Shown here: positions 33,651 to 41,851 of the stretch, one piece after another
Position numbering within the stretch: the stretch's first letter is position 1
Layout of the letters: each line of letters opens with the position of its first letter
Assembly: GCF_026339875.1 (NCBI RefSeq)
Contig: NZ_JAPEPZ010000001.1
Coordinates: 9,052,001-9,116,000 of the forward strand
Length of the DNA stretch: 64,000 nt
Source of the DNA: Streptomyces sp. NBC_01571
Lineage (GTDB): Bacteria > Actinomycetota > Actinomycetes > Streptomycetales > Streptomycetaceae
Direction of reading: 5' to 3'
Notes under the pieces: model-generated
What the model was told of the DNA's origin: nothing
Databases searched by the model: none
What the model saw: only the letters and a program-made list of their open reading frames with translations
Position numbers and translations under genes: made by a program

Positions 33651-35006
33651 TCACTGGTGCCCGGACGGTCCCACCATGGCTGCCGGGTCGACGATGCGGT
33701 CGAATTCGGCCGCGTTGACGAACCCGTCGGCCACGGCGGCTTCGCGCAGGGTCGTGCCCTCGTCGTCGGCCTTGTGCGCGATCGCGGAGGCCTTGTCGTA
33801 GCCGATCTCCGGCGACAGGGCGGTCACCAGCATCAGGGAGCGGTCGACGTAGTCGGCGACCTGCTCACTGTGCAGTTCGGCGCCCTCGACGCAGTACTCC
33901 CGCAGCTTCTCGCAGGCGTCGCCGAGGATCGTGGCCGCGTGCAGGAAGTTGCTGATGATCACAGGGCGCATCGCGTTGAGTTCGAAGTTGCCCTGGGAAC
34001 CGGCGAAGGCGATCGCGGAGTCCTCCGACAGGACCTGGATGCAGACCATCACCATGGCCTCGCACTGGGTCGGGTTGACCTTGCCGGGCATGATCGAGCT
34101 TCCCGGCCCGTTGGCAGGAAGGACCAGTTCGCCCAGCCCGCAGCGTGGCCCGGAGGCCAGCCAACGGATGTCGTTCGCGATCTTCATCAGGGGCACCGCC
34201 AGGGCGCGCAGGCCCGCCGAGGCGTTGACCATGGCATCCAGGCCGCCTTGCGCGGCGAACTTGTTCGCGGCGGTGACGAACGGATACCCGGTCGCCTCCG
34301 CGATCTCGTGGGCGGTCTCTTCGGCGATGCCCTCCGGAGCGTTCAGCCCGGTGCCCACCGCCGTACCGCCGGCGGCGAGTTCGAACAGGCCCCGGGTGGA
34401 CGCGGTCGCCACGGACATGGCCTGCCTGAGCTGGTGGGCGTAGCCGGACCATTCCCGCCCGACGGTCAACGGGACCGCGTCCTCCAGCTGGGTACGGCCG
34501 GTCTTCACCACGTTCTGCCATCGCCCGGCCTTGGCCTCGATGGGGCGTCGCAGCGCCTGAACGGCCGGCAGCAGGTGTTCGTGAACCTCCTTGACGGCGG
34601 CGATGTGCATCGCGGTGGGGAAGGTGTCGTTGGACGACTGCCCCATGTTCACATGGTCGTTGGGGTGCACCGGAGCCTTGCTGCCCAGCCGGCCGCCGGT
34701 CAGCTGGATGGCACGGTTGCTGATCACCTCGTTGGTGTTCATGTTGGACTGCGTACCCGAGCCGGTCTGCCAGACATAGAGCGGGAAGTTCTCGTCGAGC
34801 GCCCCGCCGATCACCTCGTCGCTGACCCGCTCGATCAGGTCTGCCATCCAGCCCGGCAGCCGTCCGGCGCGCCCGTTGACGATCGAGGCGGCCTTCTTGA
34901 CGTGGCCGTAGGCGTGGTAGACCGCCTTGGGCATGCGGTCGTCACCGATCGAGAAATCGATCAGTGACCGCTGGGTCTGCGCACCCCAGTACCGGTCGGC
35001 GGGCAC
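33651..35006 (-). CDS. fumC: Class II fumarate hydratase (5' end probably shortened)
   Basis: A 451-residue fumarase that adds water to fumarate in the TCA cycle. The family signature GSSIMPGKVNPTQCE is present, as are TGSGTQSNMNTNEV, HPNDHVNMGQSSNDTFPTA and GRTQLEDAVPLTVG. It starts at GTG 35006 with VPADRYWGAQTQRSL. Intact homologues have roughly 15 more residues before this point (a MGTVEVPADRYWG-type start). The upstream codons keep RTGTARVPADR but give no start and then run into a hairpin, so the N-terminus has been lost or altered. The core active site should be intact. No good ribosome site precedes the GTG. Confidence 0.83.
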   Translation of the reverse strand: MPADRYWGAQTQRSLIDFSIGDDRMPKAVYHAYGHVKKAASIVNGRAGRLPGWMADLIERVSDEVIGGALDENFPLYVWQTGSGTQSNMNTNEVISNRAIQLTGGRLGSKAPVHPNDHVNMGQSSNDTFPTAMHIAAVKEVHEHLLPAVQALRRPIEAKAGRWQNVVKTGRTQLEDAVPLTVGREWSGYAHQLRQAMSVATASTRGLFELAAGGTAVGTGLNAPEGIAEETAHEIAEATGYPFVTAANKFAAQGGLDAMVNASAGLRALAVPLMKIANDIRWLASGPRCGLGELVLPANGPGSSIMPGKVNPTQCEAMVMVCIQVLSEDSAIAFAGSQGNFELNAMRPVIISNFLHAATILGDACEKLREYCVEGAELHSEQVADYVDRSLMLVTALSPEIGYDKASAIAHKADDEGTTLREAAVADGFVNAAEFDRIVDPAAMVGPSGHQ

Positions 35007-35021
35007 GCGAGCAGTGCCGGT

Positions 35022-35056
35022 CCTCGCACCGGCGAGACGATCTCCCCGGTGCGAGG
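35022..35056 (-). terminator. Terminator of the sigma-factor gene
   Basis: CCTCGCACCGG and CCGGTGCGAGG form a perfect 11-bp stem with a 13-base loop, 31 bases after the sigma-factor stop and immediately before the fumC start. Confidence 0.65.
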
Positions 35057-35086
35057 CGGGAACGGAACGGGAACAGGCGCCGTGGG

Positions 35087-35926
35087 TCAGCGCGTGGTGA
35101 GCATGCCCGCGCGGAGCTTGGTGAGGGTGCGGGTGAGCAGACGGGAGACGTGCATCTGGGAGACGCCGAGGTGCTCGCCGATCTGGGCCTGGGTGAGTTC
35201 GTCGACGAACCGCATGTGGATGATGCGGCGTTCACGGTCGTCGAGTTCGGCGATCAGCGGGGCCAGGGCGTTGAAGTCCTCGACGAGTTCGAGGGCGCTG
35301 TCGTCGGCGCCGATGAAGTCCGCCAGCGCGGCTTCGCCCTCGTCGCCGGAGTTGATGGCGGCGTCGAGGGAGGAGGAGGTGTAACCGTTGGAGGCGAGGC
35401 GAGCCTCGTTGACCTCCTCCTCGCTGAGGCACATCAGCTGGGAGAGTTCCTTGACGGTGGGGGTGCGGCCCAGCCGGCTGCTCAGTTCCTCGGTGGCCTT
35501 GGCGAGCTGGATGCGGGCTTCCTGCAGGCGGCGGGGAACGTGGACCGCCCAGGAGGTGTCGCGGAAGAAGCGCTTGATCTCACCGACGATGTAGGGGACG
35601 GCGAAGGAGGTGAACTCGACCTCACGGGTGAGCTCGAACCGGTCGATCGCCTTGATCAGTCCGATCGTGCCGACCTGGACGATGTCCTCCATCTCGTCCT
35701 GGCTGCGGCTGCGGAAGCGTGCGGCCGCGAAGCGGACGAGGGAGACGTTCATCTCGATGAGCGTGTTGCGCGCGTACTGGTACTCGGGCGTGCCCTCTTC
35801 CAGGACGCCGAGTTGGTCGAAGAACAGCCTGGACAACTGCCGGGCGTCCTTGGGTGCGACTCGCGACGGGTCGGCGATCTCCGGCAGTACCGTCAGCCGT
35901 GCCTCTGTCGTCTCGGTCACTGTCAT
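35087..35926 (-). CDS. RNA polymerase sigma factor, SigB/SigF/SigG subfamily
   Basis: A 279-residue group 3 sigma factor. Region 2 contains NVSLVRFAAARFRSRSQDEM, DIVQVGTIGLIKAIDRFE, FTSFAVPYIVGEIKRFFRDT and SWAVHVPRRLQEAR. Region 3 is LGRTPTVKELSQLMCLSEEE, and region 4 is ELDDRERRIIHMRFVDELTQ with GEHLGVSQMHVSRLL. It directs transcription of stress or differentiation genes. Upstream, at 36013-36037, lies a promoter of its own class, so it may be autoregulated. Its usual anti-sigma partner is not adjacent; the nearest candidate is the ATPase at 19.4 kb. Confidence 0.92.
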   Translation of the reverse strand: MTVTETTEARLTVLPEIADPSRVAPKDARQLSRLFFDQLGVLEEGTPEYQYARNTLIEMNVSLVRFAAARFRSRSQDEMEDIVQVGTIGLIKAIDRFELTREVEFTSFAVPYIVGEIKRFFRDTSWAVHVPRRLQEARIQLAKATEELSSRLGRTPTVKELSQLMCLSEEEVNEARLASNGYTSSSLDAAINSGDEGEAALADFIGADDSALELVEDFNALAPLIAELDDRERRIIHMRFVDELTQAQIGEHLGVSQMHVSRLLTRTLTKLRAGMLTTR

Positions 35927-36012
35927 GCCTGGCCCCTCCCATGTGATCCAGCCCCCGTGCCGCCGGCTGATGGAGGCCGACGAAGGTTCGCGTACCCGCC
36001 GCGGGGGAATGC

Positions 36013-36037
36013 ATACCCGTCGATTCGAAAGTGAGCC
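36013..36037 (-). promoter_or_regulatory. SigB-type promoter of the sigma-factor gene
   Basis: GGCT, a 15-base spacer and GGGTAT on the minus strand fit GNNT-N14-16-GGGTAY, about 87 bases before the ATG. This is consistent with autoregulation or control by a sibling sigma factor. Confidence 0.6.
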
Positions 36038-36132
36038 CGAGAGCCCGCCGAGGGGCGGTACCCGGGCCGGGAACAGCCGAAAAGACTACCCGCCCGGCGG
36101 GCGGAGTTCGAACGCGGGTGACGGTACGGCCC

Positions 36133-36714
36133 TCAGGCCGCGGGATGCGCTCCGACGGCCTGCCGATAGGCCACGTGCCCGCCCAGCGCACCGCTCACGG
36201 CGACCGCGGCCAGCCCGCCCAACGACCACAGCCGGCCCTTCGCCGAGCGACCGCGCAGTCGCGCCGTCAGGGACGCCGTGTAACAGGCCACCGCGGCCAC
36301 GTTCGAGACCGCGTGGGCCAGTCCGACCCGGGCCTGCTCGGGCGGCAGGTCCGCCCAGTCGGCCCAGCCGGCGACCGCTGCCGGGGCGGCCCCGGCCAGA
36401 CCGACGGCCGTGAGGGTGGTCGGCGCACGGTGCCCCGTCGGCGCGATGTCCAGTACGGCGGCCGACAGCCAGCAGCCGATCGGCACCTGGACCAGAACGG
36501 GATGCACCGGATGGCCCAGCGGCCTGCCGCGCAGCAGATCGCGTACCTCGCCCAGCGGGAGTGAGCGGATTCCCCGCTGGAGAAGCCGGATCGCCGGATC
36601 CGCCGCCCCCGACCGCTCGATACGGTCCAGGGCCGTCAGCCACCATGCCGACGCGGTGTCCAGGGCCGAGGGTGTCCAGGAACGGGTGGAGGTGCCGGGG
36701 ACGTGAGTGCTCAT
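36133..36714 (-). CDS. DUF2231 family membrane protein
   Basis: A 193-residue integral membrane protein with LGHPVHPVLVQVPIGCWLSA (the DUF2231 HPxHP start) and about four hydrophobic helices, ending GALGGHVAYRQAVG. The conserved His residues (HPVHP, GLAHAVSN, GGHVAY) suggest haem or metal ligands, as proposed for this family; its role is unknown. The first 50 or so residues are a cytoplasmic extension. The ATG at 36714 is used. It lies upstream of the sigma-factor gene on the same strand, with about 200 bases between. Confidence 0.82.
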   Translation of the reverse strand: MSTHVPGTSTRSWTPSALDTASAWWLTALDRIERSGAADPAIRLLQRGIRSLPLGEVRDLLRGRPLGHPVHPVLVQVPIGCWLSAAVLDIAPTGHRAPTTLTAVGLAGAAPAAVAGWADWADLPPEQARVGLAHAVSNVAAVACYTASLTARLRGRSAKGRLWSLGGLAAVAVSGALGGHVAYRQAVGAHPAA

Positions 36715-37132
36715 GCACAACGACTACCCGGCAGCACGCCGCCGTCCCGCTGTGGCCCCGACTGCACCCGAACGGTCTGCCCACCGACGGGGGAGTCGGG
36801 CCGGGTGCGTGCACCGGCCTCGGGCACGTCTTCCCGCGGGGAGGAACCGGACCGGACCTGCGCCAGGAGGCCGGACCGCCGCTTCACCGGGCACGTGAGG
36901 CACCGCGAGCACCTCCCGTCCGCCCTGCTGACGGACCTGCGCCGCAGGGGCGGCATGAGTGACCGAGAGCGGGGCACACGGACGTTGCACGACAGGGATC
37001 CAGCGGCCGCCGACCGGGTGGCCGACCGGATTTCACCTGTCCCGGGTTACGCAGCGGGCGGGAAGAGGGTGCTGTGAGCCCGAACGGACGACGGCCCGCA
37101 CGCACCGAAGAGACTTGAAGATCGGAATCGAC
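36715..37132. other. Intergenic region without a supported gene
   Basis: Frames on both strands are open by chance in this 418-base stretch but are Arg/Pro-rich and lack ribosome sites. It should contain the divergent promoters of the DUF2231 and DUF6131-like genes. Confidence 0.4.
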
Positions 37133-37288
37133 ATGATTGTCCTTGGCGCCATCCTGCTCGTCATCGGCCTGCTGGTCGGTGTGTCACTGCTGACGACCGT
37201 GGGCGGTGTGCTCGTCGTGGTCGGCGCGGTCCTGTGGATCCTGGGTGCGAGCGGTCGCTCGGTCGGCGGCCGCAAACACTACTTCTAG
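37133..37288 (+). CDS. Small two-helix membrane peptide (DUF6131-like)
   Basis: A 51-residue protein, MIVLGAILLVIGLLVGVSLL, then a short turn, a second helix (GGVLVVVGAVLWILGASG) and a basic tail GGRKHYF. It fits DUF6131, a family of small membrane peptides common in Streptomyces and other actinobacteria near stress genes. Function is unknown. The ATG at 37133 is used, with GGAAT upstream; a TTG at 37116 would add six residues. Confidence 0.75.
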   Translation: MIVLGAILLVIGLLVGVSLLTTVGGVLVVVGAVLWILGASGRSVGGRKHYF

Positions 37289-37590
37289 ACCGGCACTTCC
37301 GGATCCGCGCCCCGCGCGGGCACGGCGACGCGAACCCGCTGCCGGGAACGGACCCCGGCAGGCGCGCCGCAGGCTGAGCCGAAAGCCCGTCCTGCCGACC
37401 GACGTTCACCTTGCACAGCCCCGGGGCCTGCGGAGAAGTACCTTCCGCCGGCCCCGTCGGCATGCCCGGACCCGGCCCCTCCCCGGCCGGACATACGGTC
37501 ACGGGCTCCTGGGACACCGGCCCAATCGCGAAGCCACCTCTGCCGCACGTCCTCGCGTCCCTCGCCCGCTGACCGACGGGCCGCCGGATC
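37289..37590. other. Intergenic region without a supported gene
   Basis: A 302-base convergent gap between the small membrane peptide and the GT2 gene. It is GC-rich with short hairpins only. I see no gene. Confidence 0.4.
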
Positions 37591-38331
37591 TCAGGCGGGC
37601 TCCTGTGCGGCGAGCCGGGCCAGGTACTCGCCGAACCCGCCGCGAGCGCGAGGGTGGAGCCGGCCCGACGTCGTGACGGGGCAGTCGGAGGTGCGCAGGA
37701 TCCTGTGGTCCGTCCGCTGGAGGGCACGGACCAGGGCGTGGTCCTCCCCGACCGGCAGGGGAGGGAAGCCGCCCGCCTGGGTGTAGGACCGGGCGGTGAG
37801 CCCGAGGTTCGCCCCGTGGACGTGGGGGTGATGCCACGGCAGACCCCCGGGCGGCCGGGACTTCTCGTACAGCCGCTGGTGGACGGCCGTCAGCCGGCGG
37901 GCGTCCGCGGGGTGACGGTCCAGGACCACCGTGCCGACGAGAGCGTCCCAGCCCCGTGCCGCGTACGACAGGTGGAAGTCGAGCCAGTCCGCCGGCACGA
38001 CGCTGTCCGCGTCCGTGGAGGCGATCCACACGCCGTCACCACCACCCAGTACTCCCAGGGCGGCACGGGCCGCCGCGGCGCGGGCCGCCCCCGCTCCGCG
38101 GCCACGGACGGCGACGGTGAGCGCACCCGCCCGCCGCGCCACCTCGGGTGTGGCATCGGTGCAGCCGTCCGCGGCGACCACGACGAGGACCCTGGTTCCC
38201 TCGAGGCCCGGATGGCCCGCCGCGGTGTGGACCGCGGCGAGCGAAGCGGGGAGCAGGCCCTCCTCGTTGTGGGCCGGGATGATGACCGCCACCGATCCGG
38301 GGCGGCCGACGGGTCCGCGTCGACGCGTCAT
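37591..38331 (-). CDS. GT2 family glycosyltransferase of a four-gene cassette
   Basis: A 246-residue GT-A glycosyltransferase. VAVIIPAHNEEGLLPASLAA is the N-terminal nucleotide-binding strand, VVVAADGCTDATPEVARRAG the second, and WIASTDADSVVPADWL the DxD metal site. HPHVHGANLGLTARSY and PLPVGEDHALVRAL provide the acceptor-side acidic ED residues. It is the last gene of a cassette of four genes with 4-base overlaps (acyl-CoA dehydrogenase, PIG-L deacetylase, methyltransferase, GT2). No membrane helices are predicted, so it is a cytosolic or peripheral enzyme. Its substrate is unknown. Confidence 0.88.
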   Translation of the reverse strand: MTRRRGPVGRPGSVAVIIPAHNEEGLLPASLAAVHTAAGHPGLEGTRVLVVVAADGCTDATPEVARRAGALTVAVRGRGAGAARAAAARAALGVLGGGDGVWIASTDADSVVPADWLDFHLSYAARGWDALVGTVVLDRHPADARRLTAVHQRLYEKSRPPGGLPWHHPHVHGANLGLTARSYTQAGGFPPLPVGEDHALVRALQRTDHRILRTSDCPVTTSGRLHPRARGGFGEYLARLAAQEPA

Positions 38332-38945
38332 ACGAGACGCTCGGCGGCGGCCGGAGACGGCGGCGGTGTTCCGTCCGGAGCCGTACGGCCGAAGGTCTGG
38401 AGGACGAAGTCGACCTCACGGTGATCGGCCGCCGGCGACAGCCCGGGTACGGAGGCGAGGACCCCGGCCAGCTCGTCCCCGGTCCGCAGATGCTCCGGGA
38501 CGGGATGGTTCCAGTGCACCGTGACCAGCGTCCCTCCGGGTTCCAGGGCGGCCGTCGTACGTCTCAGGACGTCGTCGAGGGTGTCCTTGTCGAAGTAGTA
38601 GAGGACTTCGGACAGCACGACGAGGTCGAAGGTGCCGGGGGGCCACTCCGCGGGCAGCGTGAGCCGGCGGACCGTCACCTGGGGCAGGTGTGCGGTACGG
38701 GCGGCGGCCGTCGCCACCGCCGAGTCCACCCGGTCGCACGCCAGGACCTCGTCGCAGCGCTCTGCGAGACGGAGCGTCAGCTCACCCACCGAGCAGGCGG
38801 GCTCCAGAGCCCGCCGATAACGCCGGCGGGGGAGAGAGGCGACCGTCAGATCGTACTTCCGCCGTTCGTACCAGCGTTCGGCGAGATGCCAGGGGTCGCC
38901 GGAGCGGCGGTACATGTCCTCGAAGTACGACGCCGGGGTGTTCAC
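38328..38945 (-). CDS. NodS-like SAM-dependent methyltransferase
   Basis: A 205-residue class I methyltransferase. It begins SYFEDMYRRSGDPWHLAERW, then YERRKYDLTVASLP, a start typical of NodS-type N-methyltransferases. The SAM site is ALEPACSVGELTLRLAERCD, with the acidic strand VLACDRVD. VVLSEVLYYFDKDTLDD is motif II/III. NodS methylates the amine of a deacetylated chitooligosaccharide. With a PIG-L deacetylase immediately upstream, a similar deacetylate-then-methylate sequence is a good working idea. It overlaps both neighbours by 4 bases. Confidence 0.87.
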   Translation of the reverse strand: MNTPASYFEDMYRRSGDPWHLAERWYERRKYDLTVASLPRRRYRRALEPACSVGELTLRLAERCDEVLACDRVDSAVATAAARTAHLPQVTVRRLTLPAEWPPGTFDLVVLSEVLYYFDKDTLDDVLRRTTAALEPGGTLVTVHWNHPVPEHLRTGDELAGVLASVPGLSPAADHREVDFVLQTFGRTAPDGTPPPSPAAAERLV

Positions 38946-39706
38946 CGGAAGACCACCTCACGCTCGCGCAGATGATGGGCGATCTCCTCGGGCGGCAGGA
39001 TCGCGGCGTCCTCCGGGTCCGGACCCAGAGGCCTGATCTGGCTGGCGTACCGCGCGACCGCGGCACGTTTCCGGGCCTGGACGGGCTCGGGCAGGGTGAC
39101 GCGCGCGGCCTTGTGCCAGGGAACCCTGGGATCATCCGGCCGTGCCCAGTGCCACATCCACACGGGGTAGAGCCAACAGGGGGCCGCCGCGTTCCCGGCC
39201 GCCGCGAGCGCGGCCCGGCCCGCTCCCTCGTGGTCGCTGTGCACGTCGCCCGTCCAGGGGGCGACGACGAGGGCCGCGCCGGTCACCAGCGGGAGAAGTC
39301 GGTCGGCGATGCGGCGCTCGTGCTTCGCGACCTCGGTGTCGGCAACCCCCCAGCGGACGACTTCCACGTGCGCGGCGCCCAGTTCCGCCAGCGCGGCCCG
39401 CGTCTCCGCCGCCCGCAGCCGTACCAGCTCTTCGGGAGTGACGGTTCTGCTGTGCGGATGAGAGCCCTCGCCGTCCGTGAGGACCACCACCGTGACCTCG
39501 GCCTCCGAGGCGGCCAGCAGCGCGAGGGACCCGCCGAAGCCCAGTACCTCGTCGTCCGGATGGGCGGCCACGACGACCACCCGGCCGGAGCGGGGCAGCG
39601 CGGCCTCCGGCAGGCCGGCCCAGCCGGACCACTCGCGCCAGAGACGCTCTTCGGTGCCGGGGGCCTGAATGGGGTCGTCGAAGGGGCCCGTGAGGGGGGT
39701 GCTCAT
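38942..39706 (-). CDS. PIG-L family deacetylase
   Basis: A 254-residue zinc deacetylase of the LmbE/PIG-L fold. The metal motif VVVAAHPDDEVLGFGG (HPDDE) lies at about residue 49, and the third ligand is in APWTGDVHSDHEGAGRAAL (HxDH). Family members remove acetyl groups from GlcNAc-type sugars such as GlcNAc-inositol. It is coupled to the acyl-CoA dehydrogenase gene before it (39703) and to the methyltransferase after it by ATGA overlaps. The sugar substrate is unknown. Confidence 0.9.
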   Translation of the reverse strand: MSTPLTGPFDDPIQAPGTEERLWREWSGWAGLPEAALPRSGRVVVVAAHPDDEVLGFGGSLALLAASEAEVTVVVLTDGEGSHPHSRTVTPEELVRLRAAETRAALAELGAAHVEVVRWGVADTEVAKHERRIADRLLPLVTGAALVVAPWTGDVHSDHEGAGRAALAAAGNAAAPCWLYPVWMWHWARPDDPRVPWHKAARVTLPEPVQARKRAAVARYASQIRPLGPDPEDAAILPPEEIAHHLREREVVFR

Positions 39707-40764
39707 CGCTGGTCGTCCCACTTGTCCTCCGGCCGGGCGAGGAGCGCGCCGAGTTCGGCCAGATCCCGCTCGGCGTGGTGCTGACGGATGTAGACGGTGA
39801 GGTCGGCGACGTTCCGGGCGTGCCGGGGGTCGTGGCAGAGCGGGCCCGCCCCGGTGGCCCGGCCCACCCGGGCGAGGACCTCGGCGCAGACGGACTCGAC
39901 GAAGGCACGTACGCGGAGGCTGCGCACCCGGGCCTCGCCTCTCGTGTCCTGCGGGTCCCGGTCGATCTCGGCGGCGGCCTGCTCCAACATGGCCCACGCG
40001 GCGTGCAGTTGGACGTCGACCGAGCCGAGGTGCGCGTCGGTGTGGGGTTCGGCGCGGTGCCGTGCCGCTTCGCGAAGAGTCCTCGCCACGGCGATCGCAC
40101 CGCCGTACCAGCACGCGGCCACACCGATGCCGCCGTGCTGGAAGCCGGGCCGCTCGACGTAGGAACCGACACCGCCCACCCGTACGGCGGGCACCTCGGC
40201 GAAGCGCACGTCAGGGGTGTCGCTGCCGGCCATACCGACCGCCTGCCACGTGCCCGCGAGCGGACTGTATCCGGCGGCGCCCGTCTCCACGGCGAAGAGG
40301 CCCCTGCCCTGCGCGGTCCGCGCGGTGACCAGGGCATGCGTACAGGTGTGCGCTCCCGAGCAGTACTTCTTGAGGCCGCTGAGCTCCCATCCGGTTCCCG
40401 TGGCCGTTGCCGTGAGGCCTTCGCCGGGAGGTTCGGCGGCCCAGACACCCCAGCGTTCGCCGGACGCCGGGGGCGGTGCGCCCAACTCGTCGAGGATGGC
40501 CACCGCGTCGACATGCCCCTCCACGAGGCGTGCCGCGCTCAGGTCCTGTTCCGCCACGGCCCGCAGAGCCGCGAACCGGCGTGCTGTCCGCCCTGACCCC
40601 GGCAGGGGGAACTCGGCCTGACCCGACGCGATCTCCTCGACCACGGCGGTGAACGCGGCGGCAGCCTCACGACGAGCCGAGGCCGGGACGAACCCCCCGC
40701 TGTCGTCCGTCTGCGGATCCATGGGCGGGCCGAGCTCGGTCGAGGGCAGCGGACCACCGGACAT
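39703..40764 (-). CDS. Acyl-CoA dehydrogenase family protein
   Basis: A 353-residue flavoprotein of the acyl-CoA dehydrogenase fold, first of the four-gene cassette. Visible parts are the N-terminal helical bundle (ERWGVWAAEPPGEGLTATAT, the FAD-facing loop), the beta domain (ELSGLKKYCSGAHTCTHALV) and the C-terminal helices (VRAFVESVCAEVLARVGRAT). I cannot confirm the catalytic Glu. The ATG at 40764 has AGGAGGTG 9 bases upstream, the best ribosome site in the cassette. In this setting it may oxidise a sugar amine or a lipid rather than take part in beta-oxidation. Confidence 0.85.
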   Translation of the reverse strand: MSGGPLPSTELGPPMDPQTDDSGGFVPASARREAAAAFTAVVEEIASGQAEFPLPGSGRTARRFAALRAVAEQDLSAARLVEGHVDAVAILDELGAPPPASGERWGVWAAEPPGEGLTATATGTGWELSGLKKYCSGAHTCTHALVTARTAQGRGLFAVETGAAGYSPLAGTWQAVGMAGSDTPDVRFAEVPAVRVGGVGSYVERPGFQHGGIGVAACWYGGAIAVARTLREAARHRAEPHTDAHLGSVDVQLHAAWAMLEQAAAEIDRDPQDTRGEARVRSLRVRAFVESVCAEVLARVGRATGAGPLCHDPRHARNVADLTVYIRQHHAERDLAELGALLARPEDKWDDQR

Positions 40765-41022
40765 CAGTACACACCTCCTGGACATCGGCTCTCTTCCACT
40801 GTGCTGCGAACCCGCGCGTCCCGCCCGCTGCCGGCTCGTCGTGCGGGACGGCCGCGACGCGATTCCGGGCCGGCGTGCCGCTGTTCGGCGCCGAGCATGC
40901 CCGTGCGGGCCCGGTCAGGGCGGAGGGGTTCAGAGGAGGCAGACACGCGTCCAGCAGAACGGACGCTGTGCCGCGTCCTGGATCCATGCTCTGCATCCAC
41001 GACCTGGACCCACGCCCCGGAT

Positions 41023-41289
41023 CTACGCCGCGAGCTCCGCCTGCGCCGTGTCGTCCGGGGCACCGCTGTCGTCCGGGGCACCGGGGCCGCTACGGGATCG
41101 CTCGAGGAGGACGTCCGCGGCGGCGATGGCGTCCTCGACGGTTGCCGTCCCGGTCGTCACACACAGCGTGTAGGCGACATCGGCAAGGACCCTTGCCGTG
41201 CGTGCGTCCTCGGCGTGCGCATGGGCGAAGCGCGCCTCCGCATAGTGTGCGAGGAGTGTACGCACGACCTTGGGGTGAGGTTCGAGCAT
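41023..41289 (-). CDS. DUF5133 domain protein
   Basis: An 88-residue protein: MLEPHPKVVRTLLAHYAEAR, then ARVLADVAYTLCVTTGTATV and EDAIAAADVLLERS. This matches my knowledge of DUF5133, a small helical family in Streptomyces. ANTAR-like or stress roles have been suggested only by context. It ends with a repeat-like PGAPDDSGAPDD tail. The ATG at 41289 is used; the upstream part is Arg-rich and unlikely. Confidence 0.75.
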   Translation of the reverse strand: MLEPHPKVVRTLLAHYAEARFAHAHAEDARTARVLADVAYTLCVTTGTATVEDAIAAADVLLERSRSGPGAPDDSGAPDDTAQAELAA

Positions 41290-41442
41290 CGCGACAGCGC
41301 CTCTCGTCCTGTGTGGTTTACGACCGGCTTCCCGCTCACCATGTCCGCACACGTGCCGGTTTCGGCCCGGGGGCGTGGTGAACGTCGCGCGACAGCGATC
41401 CGGGGACACCGGTCCCTGTCACCGCGCCGTCGGCTGAGAAGT

Positions 41443-41475
41443 GGGGGCCGGCCGGAGAATCTTCGGCCGGCCCCC
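41443..41475. terminator. Strong terminator downstream of the PRC-barrel gene
   Basis: GGGGGCCGGCCG and CGGCCGGCCCCC form a perfect 12-bp stem with a 9-base loop. It lies 23 bases past the ancestral stop (41498) of the PRC-barrel gene, which supports the view that the gene once extended to that stop. Confidence 0.75.
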
Positions 41476-41569
41476 GCTCGTGGGGTGGTGCTGCGGGTCA
41501 GGCGCGTCGTTGGCCCTGGTAGTAGGCGCCGACCTGCTCGTGGTAGCCGGCGTCGCCGACGTGCTTGTC

Positions 41570-41851
41570 CTAGTCGAACTCGGGGGAGTCCTTGATCTGG
41601 TCCTTGGTGAGAGCGACGTAGATCTTCTGTTCGGCCTGGTCGATCGTCGTCACGGTGCCGGCGGGCAGCAGGACGTGCTTGCCGAAGATCCACACACCGG
41701 TGTCGACCACGAGGTAGGAGGAGTGGACGTCGTCCGAGTGCTTGTCGACCTTGCCGATGCTGCCGTCGGTGGCCTCGACCTTGTAGCCGATCAGGTCGGT
41801 GCCCGCGGCGTGGCCGGTGGTCGGCTGGTAGCCCCAGATGTTGTCGCTCAT
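41570..41851 (-). CDS. PRC-barrel domain protein interrupted by an amber codon
   Basis: 93 residues to the first stop: MSDNIWGYQPTTGHAAGTDL, then GYKVEATDGSIGKVDKHSDD, a PRC-barrel strand set, and VLLPAGTVTTIDQAEQKIYV. The frame then meets TAG (41570-41572) after SPEFD but continues in the same frame as DKHVGDAGYHEQVGAYYQGQ plus RRA to a TGA at 41498. That C-terminal part is what I would expect of an intact Streptomyces PRC-barrel stress protein of about 117 residues. A single base change (for example from AAG, GAG or CAG) would explain it. The barrel itself should still fold. PRC-barrel proteins of this type are common in SigB-like regulons. Confidence 0.8.
   Translation of the reverse strand: MSDNIWGYQPTTGHAAGTDLIGYKVEATDGSIGKVDKHSDDVHSSYLVVDTGVWIFGKHVLLPAGTVTTIDQAEQKIYVALTKDQIKDSPEFD

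Noticed and set aside
36721..37080. Open frames in the gap before the small membrane peptide
   Set aside because: Arg/Pro-rich composition, frames open on both strands and no ribosome site.
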